Source: Telmatactis stephensoni (Eukaryota > Cnidaria > Anthozoa > Actiniaria > Isophelliidae). Taken from it: a stretch of 64,000 bases of DNA. Shown here one piece after another: positions 41,766 through 53,078 of this stretch. The position numbers and the translations under genes are program-made. Each line of letters starts with the position of its first letter. Within the stretch, counting starts at the first letter, position 1. The notes under the pieces are model-generated. The model ran no database searches. It worked only from the letters and a program-made list of their open reading frames with translations, and was not told the origin of the DNA. The stretch is taken from positions 310,001 through 374,000 of the forward strand of contig JALIZF010001816.1 of the NCBI GenBank assembly GCA_029948255.1, given 5' to 3'.

Positions 41766-44240
41766 TAAGGTGGCTCGACTGGGTTTTGTTTGAGGCGCAC
41801 CTCCGCTGTTTGATCGCAAAATGCGTCGTGGCAAAATACCTAATTTTCAAAAAAAAATTCATTGCAAGTCTAGCGATAGTTTCAAGTTTCTTTTGACGCT
41901 TAAATCATTATGATCGGAGCTACCAATAATTTATAATGACGACATTGCTGTTTTAACAAACATGAAATATTTAGACAAAATAAAGCTTGTTACAAAACCG
42001 TGTTCATTGGTTCATAGAATCCATAGAATGTTCTCCGCTGTTACTATGTTTAAAAGATTTCTATGGAAGCTTTTTGAATAAAACGCGCTTGAACTTTTAC
42101 GCACCAAAAAAGTAAATAATTCCAAGCATTTAGTTCACTTGGCCTTACTTAAAGGACTCACAAACAGTTTGTCTTGAGCTCATATTGTCGATATATTCTT
42201 TAATTGTTCTTCTGGAGAAATAGAACAAAATTGCTTTGTGCAAATTTGAGAAATACAAATTTAGGTCAAGTTGATAGAGCTGCGCCTTTTCTTCTTTTGT
42301 TTATCATTTCACTTATCTTTCTAAAAAGCTAGAAAACTTAAGATTCCCTCGATGAATTTTTTTCTAACTTCAGTATCAGCATTTTCACCAAGTTGTTTCT
42401 TAATCCTACACATTTCATGGCCATTGAAGCATTGTAAGATATTTCAAATAAATTACAAAAACGTAAATTTTTAGGCCGGGCGCTTACTTCGGGTTGACGT
42501 TGTTTTGGCCGTCAAGCATCTCCATTGTCCAGTTTTTTCTGAGCTTGCGACTTAGAATCAGAATGTCTTTCGGTTACTGCAGGTTTTATTGACCTTCTCC
42601 CCATCAATTTATCCCTCGATTTTTTTCTTATTTTTTGGGGAGGGGGAGGAGGGGGGAGAGACAATATATTCGCTAAACCTATGGTTTGAAAAGGAGTTTT
42701 TAATTCGCTTTAGAATAAAATGATTTGAGATAAATAATGTCCGTATACGGCCAAGATATATGAAACAATTACTTAGACATTTTAATAAAAAGTGATCCGA
42801 CATGTTGACATAACGTACAGATGCCTTTACGAGGGTAAATAAATATTGTTCTGCTTCATTTGTTCAAGCTAAAGTGCATGTTCTTCCATTAGTGGTTGAT
42901 TGGTAACATGACAACGTATGATGGACTATGTAACGTACGTATTCAAATAAATGGAAATTAAAACGCGGCCATTGAGGCCTAGTATTTTTATTGCTTGGCC
43001 GGTCGAGTCTTCTGGCAATTTTGCAAAACGATTACAATGTTCGGAAAGGAAACAATAGCGAGCAAACTACAATGCCAAGAGTATTTAATTTGGCATGATA
43101 ACATTCTGGACATTTTTGGGTCATCTAACTTTTTACCTGTGTTTTGCAGTCCCCTTCCTCCCATTTACAATGTTGCCGTTTCTAGGGTAACCAGGAAGGT
43201 GTTGTGGGTGAGTGAAAGGGTCATTTGTGCCATGGATTCCATCTCAACATTGTCCAGAATAATCATTGGAATTTATTGACCTATCAAACTTTCTCAAAGC
43301 TAAGGCTACTAGTGAGTGAACTAGTTTGGGTAGGGACGTGCCGCTGAGCCCCTCGAACCCTGACCCTGTTCCAGAGGAAAATTTCCAAAATTGATACTCT
43401 GTTGCAGAGTAAATGTCTGCCTAATTTCATTGTTTCCGGCGAAGTTGACGTGTCGTTAACCCCTTTCGTTACGCATATTTGCACAACACATGAGGCTTTT
43501 CACTGTCAATGCAACTAGAGATCTGATTTTCAAAACTTGAATATGGCCAGCTTTACCTTTCATGTTCTCGAAACCGTATGTACAGAACTAGCTCAAACTA
43601 TACAAGGTAATTCAATTAGTACTGGTCTGCTGTGCCGTGCAACAAGACTAGCGAAAATTATCTACAACGCGCACAATTTGGGAAAGTGGTATTCCTTTCG
43701 CATGTAAATCAATCTATCGATAAATTATTATTTTTTCTAGTCTTGTCATTGCCGCAGCCATTCTCCGTACACACTCCAAATTCGGTCACATTGGTAGTAC
43801 ATGGATTGGTCTTGTTAGTGGTGAGTAGCGATTACCATGGGAACATTTCATTTTTTGGTCTGCGTTGCAAAATGCATGAGTAATGTTTTCTTGTGTAGCG
43901 CGAAACGTCTTCAATTTTTCTAAATTTCTAAGGTCACGAATACTTTGGTCTCTTGCCACATAAAACTAGTATATGTAACGAGTTCGTAAATGTAAAATCA
44001 AGTGTAAAGCTCTTTAATTTTTTCCTAAATCTTATCCGAAACTCAAAATTCGCCTTGTCTTTACAAACGCATAACGGCTAATCGCTTAGCATTTCCAAAT
44101 TACAGTCTTTATAACTGAAAACATAGATCCTTAGGGGTTTTAAATCTGAAATTTGAGAGCAATCGGATAATTTCACGCCATACAGCGAGGTTCAGAAATG
44201 GGTGATTCCGCGCCAAAATAGATACCCGCGGGCCACCTTA
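41766..44240. mobile_element. 2.5-kb TTAA-flanked element with GGTGGC ends
   Basis: TTAAGGTGGCTCG at left and CGGGCCACCTTAA at right; TTAA serves as the shared flank. The interior is non-coding as far as seen (no frame over 95 codons) and contains a hairpin at 43148. A non-autonomous derivative is likely. The two ends may belong to different copies, since matching beyond about 10 bp is weak. Confidence 0.5.
43140..43262. repeat. C-rich ACAATGTTG hairpin, copy 5 (diverged)
   Basis: CCCCTTCCTCCCATTTACAA TGTTG at left, TCTCAACATTGTCCAGAATA at right. An outer pair (ACATTCTGGACA / TCCAGAATAATC) also matches. Confidence 0.45.
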
Positions 44241-45469
44241 AACAAAGGAAATACCTTGTTTAGTTATCCATTCACGTTTCCTTAACTTCAAATATGCTTT
44301 TGAAGCAGTTTATCAAAACAAAATTCTTCTGAGTTATATATTTACACTTGTGTAAGTAAATATATGCACTCGCTGAACCGCTGCAAAACAGCTCAAAGTT
44401 TCCTCGAAGTTAATATGTGGTAGCTAATTTTTCAAGCCAAAATATCGTGTCATACATTCTTAGTGGTAAAATTAAAAGACCACAGGAAGCCCAAACTGTT
44501 AAGGTCTGGGAATCCCCGTGATCCAAAGTGCTAACGCAATAACTAGACTCTCTTGAGCCTGCCAAGTTCAAATCTCAAGCTTGAATTAGCAAAGAAAATA
44601 GCCAAATTAGCGTCAGCAACAACCGTTTTGATTCTTACTCTTGAAACATAAGGGAATTCAATCTGTTTCATCCGGATTATCAAAGTTGAAATGTTTATCC
44701 ACACAATGATATATTTGCCTTTGCGCTACATTTAAAACTCGCGCGGGAAATCGAAATTTTATGGTTAAATTTTATGAATCTAGTGCGAATAGACGATGTT
44801 TGAATCGCAAAATCTTGAAAATTTTCAATAGGAAATTGTCTGTTTCATCCGAATTATGATTATTATACACCAAAATTCAGTAACGATCTATGTTTGAGTT
44901 TGAGTTTAGTGCAGCATCGGGGACATGTTGGAAATCTAAAATGATTCAAAAGCACCTCAGTATTCAAAATCGGCTCTTTCCAAATCATTATAAATTCTAG
45001 TTTGAATTTGCCGCGTCATTGGCTCCTCCTCCAAGGAAATTTCGTAACTCAGTCGGTATTGATTTCCGAAAAGCTTGTCCAGTCGGTGTTGATTTCCGAA
45101 AAACTTACGAAGGCTGTCGCCGTTGCATGTATTCTTCAGCCCGATTTTAGTTGAGACGTGTAAAAGTTGTTCGTGAACATATGCAAGAGTCTTTTAATTG
45201 AAAAATAGAACGTTTACTTTGTAGGTGATTGTAGGTCAAGGTTTCTTGTTAAAATACTCCAAAATATTTGTCCTGTCTGAGTCTCAAACTAAGTATTGTT
45301 AGATTAAGAAGACGTGTGTCTTGTAATGACAGATTGTTAACGGAAGAAATACAATAAAATTTTAAGTCAAATAAAGGTTTGTGTGGTTGTTTTCGAAATT
45401 TCAACGTGACAGCACAAAAGCTCTCATTCAGTACAGCGTTTGATAAAATTAAAATTAATGAACTAAACT
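44241..45469. other. Unassigned DNA with one short tandem duplication
   Basis: CAGTCGGTATTGATTTCCGA AAA is duplicated at 45051-45107 (about 30-bp period). No gene recognised. Confidence 0.45.
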
Positions 45470-45632
45470 GAACAATTTGGTCTGAAGAGATATATTTTAT
45501 AACGTACCACAAAGCTTATATTTGATTATTAATAATCGACTTAAACACCCTCGGACGGGCGCACGAACTTCGCATATCTTTTGGGTTGACACTTCGTGTC
45601 TACTTCGGGGATTTCTGAATTACGCACGCACG
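45470..45632. repeat. Second copy of the 21730-21905 repeat
   Basis: AAGAGATATATTTTATAACG, CGACTTAAACACCCTCGGAC, ACACTTCGTGTCTACTTCGG in the same order and orientation as at 21.7 kb. Confidence 0.7.
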
Positions 45633-45639
45633 CAAAAGG

Positions 45640-45882
45640 AGTATGAAAAGGAGTATGGGTAGTGGGCAAAAAATTACTTTTTTCAGGTTTGGTCTTGATT
45701 TTAGCATCAACAAGTAAAGTTCTTTAGTGTTTATGGTCAATGTATGCTATTTTGAGTTGTCGTATGGCTGATTTGTGTGGTTTTATAGCTTTAGTAATTT
45801 CTACCTATACTCCCTTTCGGATGAGTCGCGTAAGCTTTTGCCGACAACATTAATTGAAATAGGTATATACAAGGTATAAAAA
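45640..45882. mobile_element. Short member of the TACACCTATTTC foldback family
   Basis: AAGGAGTATGGGTAG at left. TTTCTACCTATACTCCCTTT, CGGATGAGTCGCGTAAGC, GCCGACAACATTAATTGAAA and TAGGTATA at right. The left terminal part is missing. Confidence 0.6.
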
Positions 45883-45984
45883 ACAATCGTTGTCAAAAGC
45901 GTTTCCCTGAATACATTGTATACTTTACCTCCGTTTGCATAAATTACGCGATGCGTCAGACAAATTCTTGACTGTGGGCTGAGA

Positions 45985-46255
45985 ACATTGAATCAATTCG
46001 ATACATCGATAACAGATTCCACTGATTTACCTACATTTAGCTCTTCTCTTAATGCTCAAGCAGGGAAACAAGACATTAATATCCTAGAGGAGAGGAAGAG
46101 GAATTACAGTGATCTTCTTCTTGTGCACCTAAATGTAAACAGCATTCAAAACAAGATTGATGAAATCAAATTACTCAACAAAGATCTGAAAGCGCAAATC
46201 ATATTTTTATCGGAGACAAAGATCGACTCTTCTTGCCTCAACGTCCAGTTGTAAT
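45985..46255 (+). pseudogene. LINE fragment: start of APE-type endonuclease, forward strand
   Basis: Forward frame reads LLLVHLNVNSIQNKIDEIKL and AQIIFLSETKIDSSCLNVQL, the first two motifs of a LINE endonuclease (N-x-N/Q...; SETK with catalytic Glu). It stops at 46252. The next motifs of the same kind of endonuclease lie adjacent on the opposite strand, so the domain is rearranged. Confidence 0.8.
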
Positions 46256-46259
46256 AATC

Positions 46260-46505
46260 AGTGCCCACTACTTTCGGGGGACGATAAATACCAACAACTA
46301 GAATGTCAATGTTGTTTATAGTTTTGACTTTTATAGCCAAAGTTTCTAGAAGTTTCAAATTACCTGGTGTCTTGACTTTGTACTGAGATGAAATAACAGA
46401 TGAAACATATGCCATTAAACCTCCTCCTTTCTTCTTTCTGTCTTTTCTATAAATATTATATCCTTGAATAGCAAACTGGACGTCGGGGTATGCATCAAAT
46501 ACCAA
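46260..46505 (-). pseudogene. LINE fragment: middle of APE-type endonuclease, reverse strand
   Basis: Reads AYPDVQFAIQGYNIYRKDRK, KKGGGLMAYVSSVISS and DILVVGIYRPPKVVGTDYYN. These are the endonuclease motifs that should follow SETKID. It abuts, out of frame, the PHD-type segment upstream at 46510. Confidence 0.8.
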
Positions 46506-47039
46506 TTGATCCTGTGCCCCCTCTGAATCTACACTGAGCTAGATTAAGAGCCGATAGAGTCTCCTGTAAGCATTTAGAACACATCCAAGACATAGCGGTT
46601 TTGTAATCTTTAGGTGAAATACTTGCACACTTTGTGTGGAAATTGAGTTGATACACTCTGCATTGAAAGGTTCGTAGCAATAGTTTTTGTGCATTGTTGA
46701 CATTTTGGCTTACCTGAACCTGTATTTTGTTTCATAGAGGGCCCAGGGTTTAGGGAAATATCTCTACTCTTTGCAATTCGTATCAGCTGGAAACAGGAGT
46801 CACTGTTAGGATAATAGTTCAGCTTTGCTCTTAGAAACGTCTTTCTTGTGCTCCTTGTAGACGAACATGATGTCCAACGATAGTGACTTGGAGCGAATAA
46901 TTTACCATATTCTGTTTTGGTACCTTCTAGAAACATTAAGGACCCTTTGGCAGTATTTGACAAGTTGTTATAGGACTTAATAACTAGAAGGGCAAAAATT
47001 CGAAAATTAGCGGGAGCCAAAAAATGTCCCGCCATCTTG
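46495..47039 (-). pseudogene. LINE N-terminal ORF with 2A-like peptide and PHD-like zinc finger
   Basis: From a Met at 47035: MAGHFLAPANFRIFALL..., then LIRIAKSRDISLNPGP, a 2A-like ribosome-skipping signature (DxExNPGP with Ser for Glu). Next is a Cys/His cluster: CQQCTKTIATNLSMQ, then after a frame change CRVYQLNFHTKCASI and WMCSKCLQ, a PHD-type finger. Known: several CR1/Rex-type LINEs start with a 2A peptide followed by such a finger and the endonuclease. Here the link to the endonuclease is deleted. ATGGCGGGACATT lies next to Polinton DNA, so the LINE 5' end is at about 47.04 kb. Confidence 0.75.
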
Positions 47040-48890
47040 ACTCGAGCCCAGTCTTCTATACTGACATGACACGCCTCCCTGTCTTTTGTAACGATTTATC
47101 ACAAATATGGCAATTTGTAGCCTCATAATGGCTTCGTGGTGTAAATTTAAAGGCTTATTCGTCTTTAGCTCTTCTCGAATTTGAGCCTTTTCTTTTTGCA
47201 TCGCCACCAAAAACTCATACTCGGCATCAGGCCCCCGATAAATCACAGACGGCTCTGTTTTTCCATCATACCGCACTTTGACATAACCATAACTATTCAC
47301 TTGATGTTTTCCTGTTCTCACAGTGGATTGAGTCTTGATAGGTTCAATGGGGGCGTTAAACGCTTCAAAATCGGCATACATCACATACGGAACTGGTAAT
47401 TGTGGTATAATTTTGAAAGGAAATATTAGGATCTTTAGGCATTTCAATGCGGCACGATGTTTTTGAAATGTTTTGGCAATCTTCATGATGGGCTTTTAAA
47501 TTGTCTTCTTTCACAAAACCATGAAGGCATCGAGGGCGATAATAGCGTTTATGATAATCTTTCGTATTGGTCCAAAACAAACAATCGGTCTAAATTTTTA
47601 ATCCAAGAATAATGCTTTTCATAATGCATCAAATTAATGGTTGTCTCAATTTTTCAATCGCTGATGCGATAAGGGCCCATCGTCTTATCGCGAATACCAT
47701 ACACATTCACCGCTAGTTCATTTTGAGTTTCAAATTTGTCAATGACCTTGAACTCGACAGGAAACACAACCCTTCCCAATTCAAATCATCGGTTTACCCG
47801 CTGATGATGCTTCTCCGCTGGGAATACGGCCGAACGAATCGCTCATTGAAAACATTCATTGTCATTGTTGTTGACATTCACGATGGCTTTTTCCTTCACC
47901 ACCCATGTAGGGAGAGGTACATAGGACGAGCCCCGAATAGGTTTGTATTGAGCCACATCCAAACCCAATTATTCAATACTGACAACAGCCCAACCTGATC
48001 CTTGGTGAGTCCATTTGGCTAATCTTTCCATCAACCGCTCAAAATATGCACTCAAAGGAGCCTCGACATTTGAGCTTCTCAAAATCACCATAGAAGGAGC
48101 TTTTTTCAAATACACTTCTTGAAGGATTTCGCGTCGTCTCAAAAGAAGACGGACTGTGATGAGTAAAACTTTGATCGCCCCCAATCGTTTCACAACAATT
48201 TAGTCTTCTTGAATCTTAGATTTGATTAAGGATCTTTGATCTTCTAAAAACCGCCTCAAGTCTAGAGTATGTGGGGCAAATAATTCCCAACTTCTCAAAA
48301 AAATTACCAAAACTCCCTCCTTTAAGCTCAATCCATTCAAGTTGCCTTAATTCTTCAAAGATGTACGCCCCTTTTAAAGTGGTTTAGTCGTGATGAAAAT
48401 TCGCGTTGAAAACGGTTTTAACTTTTTTAGGGCGAATGCGTTTGGGTAGCCCTTTGGAGGCGGGTTCATCTAAGATGGAACATGAAAACTTTTTAAAAAA
48501 TAAAAAAGTTCTTTAGTACAATATTTTGAGTGCCAAAAAATTTCAGTGCATTTCCTCGTTTCAAAATTATTGCAAGTATAACATACTCTTGATCGCACGG
48601 TGTTTTTTTATGCATCTCAAGATGGTGCTTTTGCTTGAACCACCTCACATATTTGACACTCGATTGCACGATCACAGATATTCTCTTTAAATGTATTTCC
48701 AGATCCTGTTTTCTTGTAAATCTCGAGCAACCTTTTTCCAAAGTGGTATATTTCCCTTTCGCCTCATGAACATCTTTCCAATGACCTCTTGTAAAATTTA
48801 CAGAGTTGACGATAAAAAACTGTTTTATTACTATCTCCATTTTACTATATTTAGTAAGATATAAAAAATGATTCAATAAAATAAACACTC
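47040..48890 (-). pseudogene. Polinton/Maverick protein-primed DNA polymerase B, N-terminal half, decayed
   Basis: Reverse-strand order: C2H2-like finger relics (CSRFTRKQDLEIHLKR near 48720), LSAYFERLMERLAKWTHQGS, YKPIRGSSYVPLPTWVV near 47920, and HYSWIKNLDRLF near 47600. Then come YYRPRCLHGFVKEDNLKAHH, IEMPKDPNISFQNY, LPVPYVMYADFEAFNAP (exonuclease motif I) and a CHICDKSL finger near 47100. This order is that of Polinton polB proteins; the polymerase palm lies beyond and is missing. Multiple stops and frame changes are present. It was truncated or disrupted by the LINE at 47.04 kb. No integrase or capsid genes were seen. Confidence 0.75.
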
Positions 48891-48912
48891 ACGTTGCCAT
48901 GGTGACCGGTGC

Positions 48913-49048
48913 CAAGTAGTATGATTATGGGACTATCGATTTACCACGGTGTATAGTTCAATTCCGCGATCTTAAGAAGGTCTTTCGTATCCTTCAGCTG
49001 CCCGGTCAATTGGGGTGGATCGATAGTCCCATAATCATACTACTTGTA
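48913..49048. mobile_element. MITE with AAGTAGTATGATTATGGG ends
   Basis: AAGTAGTATGATTATGGGAC ... GTCCCATAATCATACTACTT; about 27-bp ends, 135 bp in total. Confidence 0.85.
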
Positions 49049-49439
49049 CTGTGTATTTCTTTTTATCCACACCATAGAAAATACAGCTAATGAAAAAGCA
49101 GACAAGCCACTGTATATTTGGAAGTATTCTATTGACTCTTCCCATTATCTACTGCAGTAATTAAGTGGCTGTATTTTGATGGTATAGGATAAAATAGCTA
49201 TAGATGCTCGTGAGTGTGCTAGAAAATAACAAGTGACGGCTTGTGAGATATTCCACTCGAAACCATTGTGTGTATCTACTATGTATCTATATTTCAAAGC
49301 ATTCAGAAGTATTAACTATTTAGTGCTTTATCAGCATAGTCATTCAAAACATGAAATAATCATACAATCTAGGACGACAAAAGTAATATATAAAATATGT
49401 GTTTATAATTATCCCATTAATATGTTCCATTTGTGCTAA

Positions 49440-50110
49440 AAAAGCTTGCTACTCCTCCCTGTCGGGATGTTATGTTATGGTATGCCACTGAAGTATGGTC
49501 CCCTTGCCAAAACTCACTTAAGAAGATGGTGGAACAAGTTCAAAGACGTGCAACGAGGTGGATCCTTCGCGTCAAAGTGGGAGAGATGTCCTACAAGGAT
49601 AGGCTTATCAAGCTCGAGCTTCTTCCCTTGTGTTATGATAGAGAACTGAAAGATCTGGTTTTCTTCTATAAGTCCCTGCATGGGCATACAGATTTAGATG
49701 TCCGTCAATTCAGTGTAAGATTTGTGACTCATGGTCGGACTAGATTGAGCACGTGCTCTCTGAACTTAACTATGCCTGCTTGTAAGACCACCACATTTCA
49801 GGCATCTTTTTTTTTTTAATCGAATAGTGAAACTTTGGAATAACATAATTGCTATCAAACCTCCAAGCAGTTTAAAAACTGTATCTGCATTTAAGAAATT
49901 TTTGAAAGAAACCTTTGTAAATCTGACAAAGCAAACTTATGATATAGATTTTGCATGCACGTGGACTTTAGCACGTAATTGCCCGTGCCATTAATTGATT
50001 ATTGATTCATTTTTTTTTTTTTTTTAGGGTGGTACCTCGCATGGGACATTAAGTCCCGTTCGTACTCACTCCTTTGGGTTGTACCCAATAAATCATAAAA
50101 AAAATAATAA
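49440..50110 (+). mobile_element. LINE 3' end, forward, 5'-truncated
   Basis: Reads VWSPCQNSLKKMVEQVQRRA, then WILRVKVGEMSYKDRL, LPLCYDRELKDLVFFYKSLH, and after a T-run frame change NRIVKLWNNI and SSLKTVSAFKKFL. This is the C-terminal tail typical of Jockey/CR1-type LINEs (VQRRAT..., LWN...). The 3' UTR has TTGGGTTGTACCCAATAAAT followed by an A-rich tail. Confidence 0.85.
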
Positions 50111-50506
50111 ATAAAAAAATAAAATAAGTTCTATCATAATGGAAATTACATTTCTCGATATTTCACAGTTTACTTGGGATTTATGGCAAGATTAAATTAA
50201 AGTAAATGGCTTATTTACTAACTTGCATTAGTAAACTAGAAGTAATTTATATTGCTAATTTGAAATTTACAATCAAATTTGAAAGGCATTTACTTGACCT
50301 TTACTTGAAAATTTACGATGCATTTGATTCATGCCAAACAATCCCATTTGGCTTTTGGAGTCGAATCGATCGGCTCTTTTCATTTTACAGTGTACAAAGT
50401 ATTGCACTTTGTGCTTGTACTCTATTCTAGTGATCTAACGGAGTTTTCTAGTGTATATAAAAGCGTTCCGGATCCTTGTTGTGCTGTGTTGTCGACTTTT
50501 ACCACT
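50111..50506. other. Unassigned AT-rich DNA, 3' flank of the coiled-coil exon
   Basis: Contains the likely 3' UTR of the reverse-strand gene. No clear AATAAA was found close to the stop. Confidence 0.4.
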
Positions 50507-51241
50507 TCAACGCGTCTTCTCATACACTTCCAGGAGTTTCTTCACATCTTCGGGGGTTGCGTCAAGAGTTTCAAAAACGCTTTCCATCTTTAATGCTTCA
50601 ATAGCCTCCATGACTTCTTGCTTTATCTCTCCTGTTATCTCCAGATGGACTTTGTTATTTCTGAGGCCTTGAAGTTCATCTATCACATCTTCCCAGCCTT
50701 TATCCCAGTTCAGAACTTTCTTCAGTGCAAGCCAACGTTCTTTTGATTCTTGCTGATCTGTAGCCGTCATCTTCTTCCCTTTGTCAAGATATTCGCTCAG
50801 ATTTTTGACCTTATAGCTCACCAATGGGTTCACAGATATTTTATCGGGTAAAACACATCGATAGATGTTTTCTTGCAGCCTTCTACACAATTCTCCGATT
50901 ATTATGACTCGTCGATCACCTTCAAGTACTTCTACTTTTCTTTTAAGGACCACAACTTCTTCTTCATGCTTCTTTCCCTCTTGTCTTAGCTTCTTTATCT
51001 CTTCTTTTTGCTTCTTTCCCTTTTCTTTTAGCTTCTTTATCTCTTCTTCAAGTTCTCTGATTTTTCTCCTCAACTCTGCGATTATCGGATCAACTTCTGC
51101 GGAGTCTTCAGTTTGATGACGATTATCTGTCCCCAGGTCGACATTGATCTCTCGATACCTTTGGAGTATTTGCCTCTTAAGGTCTTGAATTTCACGATCT
51201 TTGTGCCTTATTGCCTGTAGGAGGTCTGATTCATTTTGAGC
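50507..51241 (-). CDS. Coiled-coil protein, last exon; function unknown
   Basis: An uninterrupted reverse-strand frame of about 244 codons ends at TGA. The exon probably starts at 51241, after TTTTTGTACAG, in phase 0 (AQNESDLLQAIRHKDREIQD). The open frame continues upstream to 51415, but that part (MPGNYLSVPFPSAA...) looks intronic. Residues 1-115 of the exon form a Lys/Glu-rich coiled coil (IRELEEEIKKLKEKGKKQKE). The rest is a compact helical segment (ELCRRLQENIYRCVLP, KERWLALKKVLNWDKGWEDV, LRNNKVHLEITGEIKQEV). Similar blocks occur, as far as I recall, in multi-copy uncharacterised cnidarian proteins. No enzyme motif. Upstream exons were not located. Confidence 0.65.
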   Translation of the reverse strand, partial: AQNESDLLQAIRHKDREIQDLKRQILQRYREINVDLGTDNRHQTEDSAEVDPIIAELRRKIRELEEEIKKLKEKGKKQKEEIKKLRQEGKKHEEEVVVLKRKVEVLEGDRRVIIIGELCRRLQENIYRCVLPDKISVNPLVSYKVKNLSEYLDKGKKMTATDQQESKERWLALKKVLNWDKGWEDVIDELQGLRNNKVHLEITGEIKQEVMEAIEALKMESVFETLDATPEDVKKLLEVYEKTR

Positions 51242-51637
51242 CTGTACAAAAAGCGAATGTAAATAAGAATGAGCTATAAGCTGTTTCTTTTCATAAAAAT
51301 TAAAGAAACTAAGGAACAATCTGGGCCCAAGCTTCCTAACATGGATGGATCTATATGTCAGCATATCTTGAGTAGCGGCGCTAGGGAAAGGGACTGAGAG
51401 GTAGTTGCCCGGCATATATGCATCTTTCGATGTTGTGGGTTGTTATATACTAACTTCTGACATTTGAATAAAGTCTGATTTACATGGCACAACTTTGGTG
51501 TTTGCAATACTACACAATCAGCTAGGCGATATATTTTTACAAACGTAATATCTTGGTTCCGGTTTCATTTTACAACATCAGTCACAAATTATGCCGGGTT
51601 TAAACCCTCTGGTGGCGACGAAAATGGTAACATCTGT
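51242..51637. other. Probable intron or upstream region of the coiled-coil gene
   Basis: No further exon identified with confidence. Confidence 0.35.
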
Positions 51638-51838
51638 TTCTACTTTTTTAGGGTTCTCTCTAGGTGTTGATAATGAATCTGTTTTGGCTGCTCGTCCATC
51701 GATCTTAGTTTTGGAGATATTGTGCAAAATAGGTCACGTGACCCCAGTTTTCTACTTTTTAATGTAAATACCTCCTTGACTAAAAACGATGGTCAAGCAG
51801 CCAAAACAGATTTATGTGCAACACTAGAGAGAACTTTA
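51638..51838. mobile_element. MITE with GTTCTCTCTAGGTGTTG-type ends
   Basis: GTTCTCTCTAGGTGTTGATA, AATCTGTTTTGGCTGCTCGT mirrored by CAAGCAGCCAAAACAGATTT and CAACACTAGAGAGAAC. About 200 bp. Confidence 0.75.
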
Positions 51839-52135
51839 AAAATGTAAAAACAGCATTTGTTTGTATTTTCTCCGCCACCGGAGTTTTAAAAACGTTTTTT
51901 GTAATGCAACACGTGACCCATCCTATACGCCAAAAATGGTACAGAAAGGTTACGTTTCATGAGATATATCACGTAACCATGAATCATTGGAAGTTTATTC
52001 TTAGAACTTATTTAAGACAATTTTTCATTTCTGGGAAAATTCCTCAAAATCCCGGCAGGCTTTAAAGTATTTGAGAATTAAAGCTCGTTTTATTAGGCCT
52101 ATCCAGTAGCGTTCAAAAGTTTGAGGCTTTGTCGC

Positions 52136-52959
52136 TTAAGGACGTTCGCGGGCATTGTTCACGCGCACTTTTACAGCGCAGGCTAGCGCGCGCGCTCAAC
52201 TAAATCCAAGATGGCGGCCGTAAAACAAATTTTTTTTCGATAATTCCTTTTTTTCTTTTTATGAAGAAAAAATTGTTCATGTTTGTAGGAAACATTAAAA
52301 TAATGGTAATTCAAGGTTGAAAAAAAATTCTTTTGGTTGAAAAAGCGCAGAAAAAAGAAAGAAAAAGACAAAAAAGGAACCCACGGAACCCAGTCTCCGC
52401 TCGGTATTCAAGATGGCGAGCGGATTGCCGGATTTTGACGTGAAATATTTCGAAAACGAACACGGTGACCCCCATTTTTTTAAATCTTAAAGTAAGGAAA
52501 TTCTCAAAGACTAAAACATATTTAAATTTATAAAAAATCTAAACACACAATTTTTTGCTACAGCCGTTTTTCGTTAAAATTTTACCCTACATAGTAGCGA
52601 ACGCCGCGCGATTTGGATAGCAACGCACGGAAGAAAACGGCTCATAAAAAATCTAGATTGCATTTAATTGCCGTAGTTTTTGATGATTTTTGTTTGAAAT
52701 AGTCTAATCATGTTCTTAAAGAAGTTTTTTTCTGGTAAAAAAGCTTTTATCAATCTTAAACGACCACTGCTTTGTCTGGTATACGCATTCGATTTGTCTT
52801 CGATTTATCGTCATTTTTGTTGACTTAATAGTTCAGAAACGAAAACGGTGATCCCCCTTTTTTATTTGCTTTTTTAATTCAGCATACCATAAAGTGCTTT
52901 CATGCCAATTTTTAAAGAAAATCTAAACACAGGATCATTTGCCCGCGAACGTCCTTAAA
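52136..52959. mobile_element. TTAA-flanked element with GGACGTTCGCGGGCA ends
   Basis: TTAAGGACGTTCGCGGGCA and TGCCCGCGAACGTCCTTAA are perfect 15-bp inverted ends inside TTAA flanks. Interior: AAGATGGCGGCC, two CGGTGACCCCC-type motifs near 52463 and 52845. 0.82 kb, no coding region. Confidence 0.85.
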
Positions 52960-53078
52960 ATTGCATGTTTTTTTCGATGATTTACTCTTTTCTGGTATAA
53001 AAAGACTTTTGGGCGATTTAAGCAAAAATTGACCAAAAAATCGACTTTGGACTTTTTTCGAATTTGGACTTTGTGCGA

